Source of the DNA: Martelella mediterranea DSM 17316
Lineage (GTDB): Bacteria > Pseudomonadota > Alphaproteobacteria > Rhizobiales > Rhizobiaceae
Assembly: GCF_002043005.1 (NCBI RefSeq)
Contig: NZ_CP020330.1
Coordinates: 2,994,001 to 3,058,000 of the forward strand
Reading direction: 5' to 3'
DNA length: 64,000 nucleotides
The notes under the pieces were generated by a model, which ran no database searches, was not told the DNA's origin, and saw nothing but the letters and a program-made list of their open reading frames with translations. Positions within the stretch are counted from its first letter, which is position 1. Each line of letters opens with the position of its first letter. The position numbers were made by a program, and so were the translations under genes. Positions 1 to 7,972 of the stretch are shown piece by piece.

Positions 1-1
1 A

Positions 2-1759
2 TCTCTCCTCTATTTCATCGTTCCGGCGCTCGCCTATCTCGCGCTTTCGGCATTCGTGACCAATTCCTACTACCAGCTCATGCTGACGCTGATCCTGATC
101 TGGGCGATCTTCGGGCTGAGCTGGAACATTCTGAGCGGCTATACCGGGCTGATATCCTTCGGCCATGCCGCCTTCTTCGGGGCGGGCGCCTTCGCCACGG
201 TGCTGGCGCAGATCTACTGGTCGATCACGCCCTGGGTGATGTTCTTCGCGTCGGGCGCGATCGGCGCGGTGCTTGGCGTTGCCATCGGCTTCCCGACCTT
301 CCGCCTGCGCGGCCACTATTTCGCGCTCAGCATGCTCGCCTATCCGCTGGCCTTCATGTACGTCTTCCTCTGGCTTGGCTTTCCCGAGGTCAGCGTGCCG
401 CGCGTGCATGACAATCCGGCCGCCTACATGCAGTTCTCCGACGGGCGGGTTTACACGCTGATCGCGATGGCGTTTCTGATCGTCGTGGTGCTGTTGTCGC
501 GCAAGATTGAATCCTCCCGCTTCGGCATGGCGCTGATCGCGATCAAGCAGAACGAGGCGGCGGCAGAAGCGGCCGGGATCGACTCGCTGCGCTGGAAGCT
601 TCGCGCCATCGCCGTCAGCGGCGCGATCGCGGCGATGGCCGGCTCGCTCTATGCGGTCGTCATTCTGGTGATCACGCCGCAATCCGTGTTCGGCATGCTG
701 GTGTCGGCGCAGGCGCTGACGGTGGCGATGTTCGGCGGGATCGGCACGTTCTGGGGGCCTATCATCGGCGCGGGTTTCCTGATCCCGATCGCGGAAATCC
801 TGCATGCCGAGCTCGGCAGCATTCTTCCCGGCATTCAGGGTGTGGTCTACGGCGTCGCGATCGTGGTGCTGATCACGCTCGCGCCCGAAGGGATGTTCTG
901 GAAGGTGCGCGACTGGATGGGGTCTGCCCGGAAGAAGGCCGCCTCCGAAACGCATCCTGAAACGCAACCGATGGACGAGGTCGCCGTCGAACCGCGGAAA
1001 TTCACGCCGGCTGCCGATGGCGCCGACATCGTTCTCGATGTCCGCGGCATGTCGAAGAATTTCGGCGGGCTGAAGGCGGTGCAGGATGTCAGCTTCCAGG
1101 TGCGGCGCGGCATGATCCTCGGCATTATCGGCCCGAACGGCGCCGGCAAGACCACGCTTTTCAATCTCCTCAACGGTTTCCAGACGCCGACATCCGGTCA
1201 GGTCTTCGTCAATGGCAAGGACATGGCGCGCAGCAAGCCGCATGTGCTGTGCCGGGCAGGGGTTGGCCGCACATTCCAGATCATGCGTCCGTTCACCCGC
1301 ATGAGCGTGCGTGACAATGTCCGAACCGGGGCCTATGTGCGGGCCGGGAGCGAGGCCGAGGCGGCTGAGGTTGCCGACGATGCCCTGCGCCAGGTCGGGC
1401 TGTCGGCGATCGCGGACCGGCTCGCCGGCGAACTCACCACCAAGGAACTGCGCCTGATGGAACTGGCGCGCGCCCTTGCCGGCAAGCCGCACACGCTGCT
1501 TCTCGACGAGACGCTTGCCGGCCTCGGCCGCGACGAGGCTGCGGAAGTGGTGGCGGTGATCCGGCGGCTGTCAGCGAGCGGCGTGACGGTGGCGATCATC
1601 GAACACACGATGCAGGCCATGGTGCAGCTGGTCGACCGCTTTCTGGTCCTCGACCACGGTCAGGTGATCATGGAGGGGGCTCCGGAAGAAGTCACCAAGA
1701 ACCCGCACGTCATCGAGGCCTATCTTGGCAAGAAGTGGAGCGCCCATGCTGAAGATTGA
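2..1759 (+). CDS. Branched-chain amino acid-type ABC transporter, fused LivM permease-LivG ATPase (5' end outside window)
   Basis: Membrane permease and ATPase of a hydrophobic amino acid/amide uptake transporter in one polypeptide. The frame is open to base 2, so the true start lies left of the window; the GTG at 56 is probably internal. Counting from base 56, residues about 1-300 are LivM-like: many hydrophobic helices and the family motif GYTGLISFGHAAFFG. A short charged linker follows. Residues about 325-567 are LivG-like, with Walker A GPNGAGKTT and Walker B LLLDE. The ABC signature reads LTTKELRLMELA instead of LSGGQ, a known variation in LivG relatives. It overlaps livF by 14 bases, so the two are translationally coupled. 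The substrate is unknown; amino acids, amides and aromatic acids are all used by this family. Confidence 0.93.
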   Translation, partial: SLLYFIVPALAYLALSAFVTNSYYQLMLTLILIWAIFGLSWNILSGYTGLISFGHAAFFGAGAFATVLAQIYWSITPWVMFFASGAIGAVLGVAIGFPTFRLRGHYFALSMLAYPLAFMYVFLWLGFPEVSVPRVHDNPAAYMQFSDGRVYTLIAMAFLIVVVLLSRKIESSRFGMALIAIKQNEAAAEAAGIDSLRWKLRAIAVSGAIAAMAGSLYAVVILVITPQSVFGMLVSAQALTVAMFGGIGTFWGPIIGAGFLIPIAEILHAELGSILPGIQGVVYGVAIVVLITLAPEGMFWKVRDWMGSARKKAASETHPETQPMDEVAVEPRKFTPAADGADIVLDVRGMSKNFGGLKAVQDVSFQVRRGMILGIIGPNGAGKTTLFNLLNGFQTPTSGQVFVNGKDMARSKPHVLCRAGVGRTFQIMRPFTRMSVRDNVRTGAYVRAGSEAEAAEVADDALRQVGLSAIADRLAGELTTKELRLMELARALAGKPHTLLLDETLAGLGRDEAAEVVAVIRRLSASGVTVAIIEHTMQAMVQLVDRFLVLDHGQVIMEGAPEEVTKNPHVIEAYLGKKWSAHAED

Positions 1760-2456
1760 AAATCTCACCGTCGGCTATTCCGCGAGCGTTCCGGTGCTGC
1801 ACGATGTTTCGATCAGCATCGGGGCCGGCCAGTTCATCTCCGTCGTCGGGCCGAACGGCGCTGGCAAGACGACGCTGTTCAAGGCGATTTCGGGAACGCT
1901 GACACCGTCAAGCGGCCGGCTGAGCTTCGAGGGCGAGGACATTTCCAGCCTCGAGCCGTCGCGGCGGCCGCATCTGGGCATCGCCCATGTCCCGGAAGGC
2001 CGGCAGGTGTTTCCGTCGATGACCGTCCTGGAAAATCTCGAAATGGGCGCGGTGCCCAAGGCCGGACGGGACGAATGGGCGACGAACCTGGAACGGATCT
2101 ACACCTGGTTTCCGGTGCTGAAGGAGCGCGCCGGGCAGTATGCCGGCACGCTTTCCGGCGGCCAGCAGCAGATGCTCGCCATCGGTCGCGGTCTGGCGTC
2201 CTCGCCGAAGCTGATCATGCTCGACGAGCCGTCCATGGGGCTTGCCCCGTCGATCGCCGATTTCGTGTTCGAGAAGCTGATGGAGATCAGGCGGGATCTC
2301 GGCCTTGCCATCCTGCTGGTCGAGCAGCGCGTGGCGGAGGCGCTGCAATTTGCCGATCGCGGTTACGTGCTCGAAACCGGTCGCATCGTTCTGGAAGGAG
2401 ACGGCGACACGCTGATGGCCGATGACCGCATCCGCCAGGCCTATCTTGGAATGTAA
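1746..2456 (+). CDS. livF: Branched-chain amino acid-type ABC transporter ATP-binding protein LivF
   Basis: Second ATPase of the uptake transporter, 236 aa, the usual LivF length. It has Walker A GPNGAGKTT, signature LSGGQQQML, Walker B LIMLDEPSMGLAP and the LivF-typical HVPEGRQVFPSMTVLENLEMGA. The start is the ATG at 1746 (MLKIENLTVGY), inside the end of the fused LivM-LivG gene; the reading frame extends a few codons upstream, but the family N-terminus begins here. It is followed after 28 bases by the binding protein, completing an operon. It acts at the cytoplasmic face of the inner membrane and pairs with the fused LivG domain. Confidence 0.95.
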   Translation: MLKIENLTVGYSASVPVLHDVSISIGAGQFISVVGPNGAGKTTLFKAISGTLTPSSGRLSFEGEDISSLEPSRRPHLGIAHVPEGRQVFPSMTVLENLEMGAVPKAGRDEWATNLERIYTWFPVLKERAGQYAGTLSGGQQQMLAIGRGLASSPKLIMLDEPSMGLAPSIADFVFEKLMEIRRDLGLAILLVEQRVAEALQFADRGYVLETGRIVLEGDGDTLMADDRIRQAYLGM

Positions 2457-2484
2457 CCAGAACTGAACAAAGGAGGAGGAAAAC

Positions 2485-3702
2485 ATGACAAATCCATTGA
2501 AGAGAAGTCTCGCATTTGCGCTCGCGGCGAGCACCGCCGCGATGGCCGGCATACCCGCGCTGGCGCAGGAAAAGCCAATCCAGATCGGCCTGATCGCGCC
2601 GACATCGGGCATCTACGCCCGTCCCGGCACGGTGATGAAAATGGGCGCGGAACTCGCCGTGCAGGACGTCAATGAAGCCGGCGGCATTTCCTGCATGAAC
2701 GGCGCGCCGCTGGAGCTTGTCGTGATCGATTCCGGCGATACGGTCGAGAAGGCCACCAATGCCGCCCAGCGCATGGTTGCCGAATATCCGGAACTGGTGG
2801 GTGGCACGGGCGCCTATCTCAGCTCGTTCACGCTCGCCGTGACCGAGGTAACGGAGCGGGCCAACCTGCCGATGCTGACGCTGTCCTATTCCGACCTGAT
2901 CACCGATCGCGGTTTCAAGAACGTGTTCCAGACCTCGGCCACGGCCGGCGTCCAGGCGCAGCTTGCCCTGCCGATCATTCTGGACCTTGCCGAGGCACAG
3001 ACCGGCAAACGACCCGAGACGGTTGCGATCATCACCGACAATACCGCCGCGTCGCTCTCGTCTGTCGAGCGCATGACGAACGGCCTCTTGGACGATGTCG
3101 GCCTCGAAGTGGTGCTGGAGGAAGTGTTCACGCCGCCGCTCGCCGACGCCACCTCGCTTGTCCAGCAGGTGCGCCAGAAACGGCCGGACCTCCTGTTCTT
3201 CCTGCCGACGGTGATTTCCGACAGCAAGCTGATCCTGGAGAAGATGAAAGAATTCCGGGTTCAGGTGCCGGTGATCTCCTTCGGCATCGCGATTGCCGAA
3301 CCGGAGGTTTTGAACACCATGCCGCCGGAAATGCTTGAAGGCGTGATGTCCGCCGTCGCCAACTGGGGCACCAAAAGCCAGGAAGAACTCATCGAGCGGT
3401 TGAACACCGTCTATGGCGAGCCCTGGATGACCCAGAACGCCGTTTCGACCTATGGCGATATCTGGCTGTTCAAGGAAGCGCTGGAAAAGAGCTGCAGCCG
3501 CGATCGCGCCGCGCTGGGCGATGCATTGCGCGAGCTCGATGCGGGTCCTGCCGAATACTATCCCGGCGGCACGCTGAGCTTTGACGACAAGGGCCGGCGC
3601 GAGGGTGCGAGCCTGACGATCATCCAGTGGCAGGATGGTGTTCCGGTGACCGTGTTCCCGGAAGACCTGGCGCTTTCGCAGCCGAGCTGGCCGAAGAAGT
3701 AG
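2485..3702 (+). CDS. ABC transporter substrate-binding protein (LivK-like, periplasmic binding type 1)
   Basis: Periplasmic receptor of the upstream Liv-type transporter, 405 aa. Residues 1-27 form a signal peptide (basic NPLKR, hydrophobic core, cleavage after IPALA); there is no lipobox cysteine. The mature part starts EKPIQIGLIAPTSGIYARPG, as in type-1 periplasmic binding domains of the LivK/amide-binding family. A strong ribosome site (aggagga, about 2472-2478) precedes the ATG. The gene is last in the operon and is followed by a perfect 10-bp hairpin at 3709-3738. Its neighbour downstream is a lactonase-like hydrolase, so the ligand may be a metabolite of the 3.8-8.7 kb locus; that link is inference from position only. 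Confidence 0.92.
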   Translation: MTNPLKRSLAFALAASTAAMAGIPALAQEKPIQIGLIAPTSGIYARPGTVMKMGAELAVQDVNEAGGISCMNGAPLELVVIDSGDTVEKATNAAQRMVAEYPELVGGTGAYLSSFTLAVTEVTERANLPMLTLSYSDLITDRGFKNVFQTSATAGVQAQLALPIILDLAEAQTGKRPETVAIITDNTAASLSSVERMTNGLLDDVGLEVVLEEVFTPPLADATSLVQQVRQKRPDLLFFLPTVISDSKLILEKMKEFRVQVPVISFGIAIAEPEVLNTMPPEMLEGVMSAVANWGTKSQEELIERLNTVYGEPWMTQNAVSTYGDIWLFKEALEKSCSRDRAALGDALRELDAGPAEYYPGGTLSFDDKGRREGASLTIIQWQDGVPVTVFPEDLALSQPSWPKK

Positions 3703-3708
3703 TAGTCT

Positions 3709-3738
3709 GCGTCCGGCGGTCGGGTGATCGCCGGACGC
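3709..3738 (+). terminator. Stem-loop after the Liv transporter operon
   Basis: Perfect inverted repeat GCGTCCGGCG (3709-3718) and CGCCGGACGC (3729-3738) with a 10-base loop, six bases after the binding-protein stop codon. It is followed by a GC-rich stretch with only a short T run (gttt), so it is a weak intrinsic terminator or an RNA-stabilising 3' hairpin. It separates the transporter transcript from the hydrolase gene at 3782. Confidence 0.6.
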
Positions 3739-3781
3739 GCGTTTCCGCGCGGGCAAAATGAATCGTTGAAGCGAGAGCAGC

Positions 3782-4585
3782 ATGACCGATAGATATGAAA
3801 TCCTGGCACTGAAATACGCCCGCAACGACCGTCCGGCGTCGCAGAACTTCATCGGCGGCGATGCCCACGACCACTCGATGCCGATCGATTATTATGTCTG
3901 GGTGATCCGTAACGAGGCGCGCACCATCGTTGTCGATACCGGTTTCAATCCGCAATCGGGCACAAGGCGCGGCCGTGAACTCATTACGCCGGTCCATACG
4001 GCTTTGTCGGCCGTCGGCGTGGATTTCAACGCCGTCGAGCATGTGATCACCACGCATATGCATTACGACCACGCCGGCAATAACGACCTGTTCCCGAATG
4101 CCTGCTTCTACATGCAGGAGAGCGAGATGCGCTACGCGACCGGCCCCTGCATGTGCCATCATTTCCTCAACCACCCCTACGAGGTTGACGATGTCGTCGG
4201 CATGGTCCGGCGCACCTATGCCGGCAAGGTGTCGTTCTGCCTGGGCGATCGCGAGCTTTTCCCGGGCGTGACGGTCCATCACATCGGCGGCCACTCTCAC
4301 GGCCTGCAATGCGTGCGGGTTGAGACCAAACGCGGTCCCGTGGTGCTCGCATCCGATGCCAGCCATCTCTACCAGCACTTCCAGACGGGGCGGGTGTTTC
4401 CGACCTGCGACAGCGTTTCCGACACGGTCGTTGGCTACCAGCGGCTGAAGGAGCTGGCGGGCAGGGACAGCCATATCGTGCCCGGGCACGATCCCGAGGT
4501 GATGAACCGCTATCCGGCATTCAGCGAGCAAACGGCCAGTTTCGCTGTCAGGCTTGATGAGGATGAACGTTTACCAGGCAGCTAG
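3782..4585 (+). CDS. Metallo-beta-lactamase fold hydrolase, N-acyl homoserine lactonase family
   Basis: Probable zinc-dependent lactonase, 267 aa. The dinuclear-metal motif HxHxDH is intact as THMHYDHAGN (His92, His94, Asp96, His97), with later ligands in HHIGGHSHG, an Asp in LASDASH and a His near the C-terminus (VPGHDPE). Family members include AttM/BlcC-type acyl-homoserine lactonases and other small lactone hydrolases. There is no signal peptide, so it should be cytoplasmic. The gene stands between a Liv-type transporter and a catabolic operon containing a carboxymuconolactone-decarboxylase-like protein; a lactone ring-opening step in that pathway is as plausible as quorum quenching. Confidence 0.85.
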   Translation: MTDRYEILALKYARNDRPASQNFIGGDAHDHSMPIDYYVWVIRNEARTIVVDTGFNPQSGTRRGRELITPVHTALSAVGVDFNAVEHVITTHMHYDHAGNNDLFPNACFYMQESEMRYATGPCMCHHFLNHPYEVDDVVGMVRRTYAGKVSFCLGDRELFPGVTVHHIGGHSHGLQCVRVETKRGPVVLASDASHLYQHFQTGRVFPTCDSVSDTVVGYQRLKELAGRDSHIVPGHDPEVMNRYPAFSEQTASFAVRLDEDERLPGS

Positions 4586-4631
4586 TTTCAGTCTGTGAAA
4601 TGTGCCGACTTAACCGCGAAATCAATGATTG

Positions 4632-4665
4632 TATTATTGACATAATATCATAGCAAAAATAGACT
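4632..4665 (+). promoter_or_regulatory. Candidate promoter with overlapping operator for the NIPSNAP-cupin operon
   Basis: In an AT-rich island between 4586 and 4694, TTGACA at 4637-4642 and TAGACT at 4660-4665 are separated by 17 bases, a good vegetative promoter spacing. The inverted repeat TATTAT-TGAC-ATAATA (4632-4647) covers the -35 box, a position suited to a repressor. The nearest regulator is the GntR/FCD protein at 7973-8662 at the end of the same operon. Read directly from sequence; function is inferred. Confidence 0.5.
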
Positions 4666-4694
4666 CAAAACCGACCAAAAGAAGGAAATCTCGA

Positions 4695-5021
4695 ATGATT
4701 GTGGAGCTCCGGATTTACTATTGCGCGCCGGGTCGCCTGCCGGCGCTTCTCGAGCGTTTCCGGTCAACGACGCTGGGCTTTTTCGACAAATACGGCATTG
4801 AGCAGATCGGCTTCTGGACGACTACTATCGGCCCCGACAACCATGCTCTGACCTATCTGCTGAAATGGGACAGCATGGCCGAGCGAGAAAAGCGCTGGAA
4901 TGCATTCCAGGCGGATGCCGACTGGATCGCCGCGCGCGCCGAATCCGAACGCGAGGCGCCGATCGTCGCGCGGGTCGAAAACAGCTTTCTCGCGCCCACC
5001 GACTTTTCGGCATTGCGGTAA
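4695..5021 (+). CDS. NIPSNAP family protein
   Basis: Small protein of 108 aa with a NIPSNAP/dimeric alpha-beta-barrel domain: MIVELRIYYCAPGRLPALLERF at the start and the characteristic Trp-rich middle (QIGFWTTTIG, LLKWDSMAERE, WNAF). It is the first gene of an operon that continues to the cupin and GntR genes. Bacterial NIPSNAP proteins are common in catabolic operons, but their enzymatic role is not settled; related ferredoxin-like barrels act as small monooxygenases or isomerases. The ribosome site is gaaggaaatc just before the ATG. Confidence 0.88.
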   Translation: MIVELRIYYCAPGRLPALLERFRSTTLGFFDKYGIEQIGFWTTTIGPDNHALTYLLKWDSMAEREKRWNAFQADADWIAARAESEREAPIVARVENSFLAPTDFSALR

Positions 5022-5086
5022 ATCATCGCCACGGAGGGCGTATCGGGAATGGAATTCTGGTCCTTGAAACGCGAGGCGGCCAAGTT

Positions 5087-5962
5087 ATGAACATACAAAA
5101 AGTCGGTTTCATCGGACTTGGCATGATGGGCGCGCCGATGTGCGCACGCATCGCGGGAGCCGGTCACACGCTGTATGTCGCGGATGCGGACCCGGCGCGC
5201 GTCGAGGAGATTTGCGGGAAACTCTCCGCCGCGCCGTTGACGGAGGCTGCGGCGAAAGACCTCGACGTTCTGACCACCATGCTCCCGAACTCATCCATCG
5301 TGGAATCCGTTCTGCTGGATGAGGGCTGGGCCGATCGGTTGACGCCTGGTGCCCTGGTGATCGACATGAGTTCTTCGGAACCGGTGCGTTCGCGCGAGCT
5401 TGCGGAGACGCTTGCCGGACGCGGGCTTCACTATCTCGATGCGCCGGTTTCCGGCGGCGTTAAACGGGCCGAAAACGGCACGCTGGCGATTCTTGTGGGT
5501 GGGGAGCAGGCGGAAATGGATGCCGCGCGGCCGCTCCTGGAAACCATGGGCCAATCGATCCTGTTCATCGGGCCCGCCGGCTCCGGTCACGCCGCCAAGG
5601 CGCTCAACAATCTGGTCTCGGCCTGCGGGCTGATGATCACGGTCGAGGCGCTGCATGTCGCAAAACGTTTCGGCATCGCCGAAGACGTCATGACCGACGT
5701 GCTGAATGCCTCGAGCGGCCGCAGCAATACGTCGGAAAACAAGGTCAAGCAGTTCATGCTTTCGGGCACCTTCGGCTCCGGCTTCTCGCTCAAGCTGATG
5801 GACAAGGACCTTTCGATCGCGGGCAAGCTTGCGGAATCGGTCGGTTACACACTGAGCTTCGGCGCCTATGGCATCGATACCTGGCACCGGGTTGCCGAAG
5901 GGGTTTCGCCGACGACCGATCACACTGAGATGTACCGCCTCCTTTCGGAAGACGCGCAATGA
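5087..5962 (+). CDS. NAD(P)-dependent beta-hydroxyacid dehydrogenase (3-hydroxyisobutyrate dehydrogenase family), copy 1
   Basis: Oxidoreductase of 291 aa that probably oxidises a small beta-hydroxyacid or reduces the semialdehyde. The N-terminal Rossmann motif is VGFIGLGMMGAPMC; the substrate-binding motif DAPVSGGVKRAENGTL and the catalytic lysine region GHAAKALNNLV are intact. The start is the ATG at 5087 (MNIQKVGF); an open frame extends upstream, but the family begins at this Rossmann fold. It lies 65 bases after NIPSNAP. A second divergent copy is at 6578-7474, so two different hydroxyacids or two steps may be handled in one pathway. Confidence 0.92.
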   Translation: MNIQKVGFIGLGMMGAPMCARIAGAGHTLYVADADPARVEEICGKLSAAPLTEAAAKDLDVLTTMLPNSSIVESVLLDEGWADRLTPGALVIDMSSSEPVRSRELAETLAGRGLHYLDAPVSGGVKRAENGTLAILVGGEQAEMDAARPLLETMGQSILFIGPAGSGHAAKALNNLVSACGLMITVEALHVAKRFGIAEDVMTDVLNASSGRSNTSENKVKQFMLSGTFGSGFSLKLMDKDLSIAGKLAESVGYTLSFGAYGIDTWHRVAEGVSPTTDHTEMYRLLSEDAQ

Positions 5963-6061
5963 AGGACGACGCCCGGCGTTATATCGACGGTAGACGAGGC
6001 GGGGCGGTGACGATTGCCCTTGTGGTTTTGGGAATTGGACGACCGCGCGGAGCGGGGGAGA

Positions 6062-6484
6062 ATGGATATCATGCCGAGTGAAAGCGAAATGTTCGAAAAG
6101 GGGTTCCGGAACCGCAAGGCGGTGCTGGGCGCCCCGCATGTCGAGAAGTCCTGGGAAAATGCGGATTCCTTCAACCGCCCCGCACAGAGGCTGGTGACCG
6201 AATACTGCTGGGGCGAGGTCTGGGGCGATGAAACGCTGCCGTTCCGCACCCGCAGCATGCTGAACCTTGCGATGCTGACCGCGATGAACCAGCATCATGA
6301 ATTGGCCGTCCATGTCAGGGGCGCGCTCAACAATGGCGTTACGCCGAAGGAAATCCAGGCGGTGCTGTTGCAGGCGATGGTCTATTGCGGCGCGCCGGCA
6401 GCACTTTCCGCCTTCAGAACCGCGAGCGCTGTTCTGAAGGAGTGGTCCGCAGAGCAGGAAAAGCAGGACGGCGCGGCGGAATAA
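6062..6484 (+). CDS. Carboxymuconolactone decarboxylase family protein
   Basis: 140 aa, the size of PcaC-type proteins. The CMD fold is recognisable: TRSMLNLAMLTAMNQHHELAVHVRGALNNG followed by VLLQAMVYCGAPAA. Classical PcaC decarboxylates 4-carboxymuconolactone in the protocatechuate branch, but no other protocatechuate gene is present and many family members do other chemistry. The start is taken as ATG 6062 directly after a gggggag ribosome site; ATG 6071 is an alternative with more standard spacing. The conserved Cys sits in VYCG, without the CxxC of peroxidase-type AhpD proteins. Confidence 0.87.
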   Translation: MDIMPSESEMFEKGFRNRKAVLGAPHVEKSWENADSFNRPAQRLVTEYCWGEVWGDETLPFRTRSMLNLAMLTAMNQHHELAVHVRGALNNGVTPKEIQAVLLQAMVYCGAPAALSAFRTASAVLKEWSAEQEKQDGAAE

Positions 6485-6577
6485 GTTTTCGCGTCACTCT
6501 TTCATCGGCACGGAACGATGGCCGGTGCGGTCGTCGCGCATTTTGAAAACGGTAGGTTCAGCAAGGGTCGCTACATT

Positions 6578-7474
6578 ATGGCAATCGATACGGTAGGGTT
6601 TATCGGACTTGGAAACATGGGCGGGCGGATGACCCGCTGCATCGTGGCGGGCGGGGTCAAGGTGCTCGGGTTCGATATGGACGAGACCGCCGCCGACCGT
6701 TTCGGCGCGACGCGGGCCTCCTCTGCCAGCGAGATCATGGAACAGGCCGACATCGTTTTTCTTTCCCTGCCCGACAGCACGGTGATCGAGAAGGTCGTGG
6801 AAGGCGAGGGCGGCTTGCTGGATAACGTCCGTCCTGGACAGATCGTCGCCGACATGAGCACCGCGTCTGCGGCCTCCACCCGGGGGATCGCGGCGAAATT
6901 TGCCGAGAAGGGGGCTTTTTATGTCGACGCCGGCATTTCCGGCGGCGCGGTTGCGGCGGAAAAGGCCGCGCTGACGCTGATGGTCGGGGGCGATGCTGGC
7001 GCGATCGCGCGGCTTGAGCCGGTCTTCGCGTTGATCGCCAAAAAGGTCATCCTCATGGGCGAAAGCGGCGCGGGCCACACCGCCAAGCTGTTGAACAATT
7101 TTCTCAATGCCGTCAGCCTGTCCGCCACGGCGGAAGTGATGGTCGCCGGCAAGAAGGCCGGTCTCGATCTCCATCGCCTGCTCGAGGTGCTGAACGCCAG
7201 CAGCGGCGTCAACTTCGCCACGCTGAACCGCTTCCCGAAGATCGTCGACGGTGATTACCTTGAGGGCGGGCTGACCTCCAAACTGATGACCAAGGATGTG
7301 TTGCTCTATTGCGACCTGCTGCACGAGCTCGGCGTTTCCTCGCTGAACGCATCCGGGCCGATGGCAAGCTTCGGGCTTGCAACCGCGCTCGGCTATGGCG
7401 ATGTCATCAGCAACCGCGTCGTCGATGCCATCGGCGATATTTCAGGCAAAGTTCGTCTCCACGAGAAGGATTGA
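6578..7474 (+). CDS. NAD(P)-dependent beta-hydroxyacid dehydrogenase (3-hydroxyisobutyrate dehydrogenase family), copy 2
   Basis: 298 aa, a divergent paralogue of the enzyme at 5087-5962. It has the Rossmann motif VGFIGLGNMGGRMT, the substrate loop DAGISGGAVAAEKAALTLMVGG and the catalytic-lysine segment GHTAKLLNNFLNA. The start is ATG 6578 (MAIDTVGF) after the ribosome-like site aagggt. It is followed after four bases by the cupin gene, indicating co-translation. Substrate loops of the two copies differ (DAPVSGGV against DAGISGGA), so they probably do not share a substrate. Confidence 0.92.
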   Translation: MAIDTVGFIGLGNMGGRMTRCIVAGGVKVLGFDMDETAADRFGATRASSASEIMEQADIVFLSLPDSTVIEKVVEGEGGLLDNVRPGQIVADMSTASAASTRGIAAKFAEKGAFYVDAGISGGAVAAEKAALTLMVGGDAGAIARLEPVFALIAKKVILMGESGAGHTAKLLNNFLNAVSLSATAEVMVAGKKAGLDLHRLLEVLNASSGVNFATLNRFPKIVDGDYLEGGLTSKLMTKDVLLYCDLLHELGVSSLNASGPMASFGLATALGYGDVISNRVVDAIGDISGKVRLHEKD

Positions 7475-7478
7475 AGAT

Positions 7479-7868
7479 ATGAAGGTTTTCCATGGCCGGC
7501 AGACCGGCGCTCCATCGGAAGTGAAATCGGATACTTTCACCGGGACGGTTCACGCCGATCCCGTGATGCCACCAACGGATGGCGTCGTCATCAACAACGT
7601 GTTCTTTTCGCCCGGCGCGCGCACCTATTGGCATACTCATGAAACCGGTCAGGTCCTGACCGTCATTGCCGGCAAGGGCTGGGTCTGCAAGGAAGGCGAG
7701 GCTGCCCAGGAACTCAAGGCCGGAGATACCGTCTGGATCGCTACCGGTGAAAAGCACTGGCACGGCGCGGCCGCCGACAGCTATCTGCTGCACACCGCCA
7801 TCTCGATCGGCAGGACCGACTGGCTGGAGGAGGTCGGCGAGACCGACTATCAGGCCGCCGGGAAGTAG
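7479..7868 (+). CDS. Cupin domain protein (possible hydroxynitrile-lyase/CMD-associated type)
   Basis: Single-domain cupin, 129 aa. Metal-binding motif 1 is YWHTHETGQVLTVIAGKGW (His, His, Gln) and motif 2 is GDTVWIATGEKHWHGAAADS (His). The His-His-Gln-His set matches small manganese cupins, some of which are annotated as mandelonitrile lyases and some of which occur fused to carboxymuconolactone-decarboxylase domains; a CMD-type gene is in this operon. The start is ATG 7479, four bases after the dehydrogenase stop. The reaction is unknown. Confidence 0.85.
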   Translation: MKVFHGRQTGAPSEVKSDTFTGTVHADPVMPPTDGVVINNVFFSPGARTYWHTHETGQVLTVIAGKGWVCKEGEAAQELKAGDTVWIATGEKHWHGAAADSYLLHTAISIGRTDWLEEVGETDYQAAGK

Positions 7869-7972
7869 CGTTTTCGCCAACGGGCGAGAGTGGCGTGTGC
7901 GGCGGAAAGCTTGTTGCGCAGCGGTGTTTCGTGTTAATGGCGGATAGTCATAATGTAATACGGGAAGGCTTG

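Noticed and set aside
2287..3852. 521-codon open frame on the minus strand
   Set aside because: Antisense to livF and the binding protein gene; Arg/His-rich translation without motifs.
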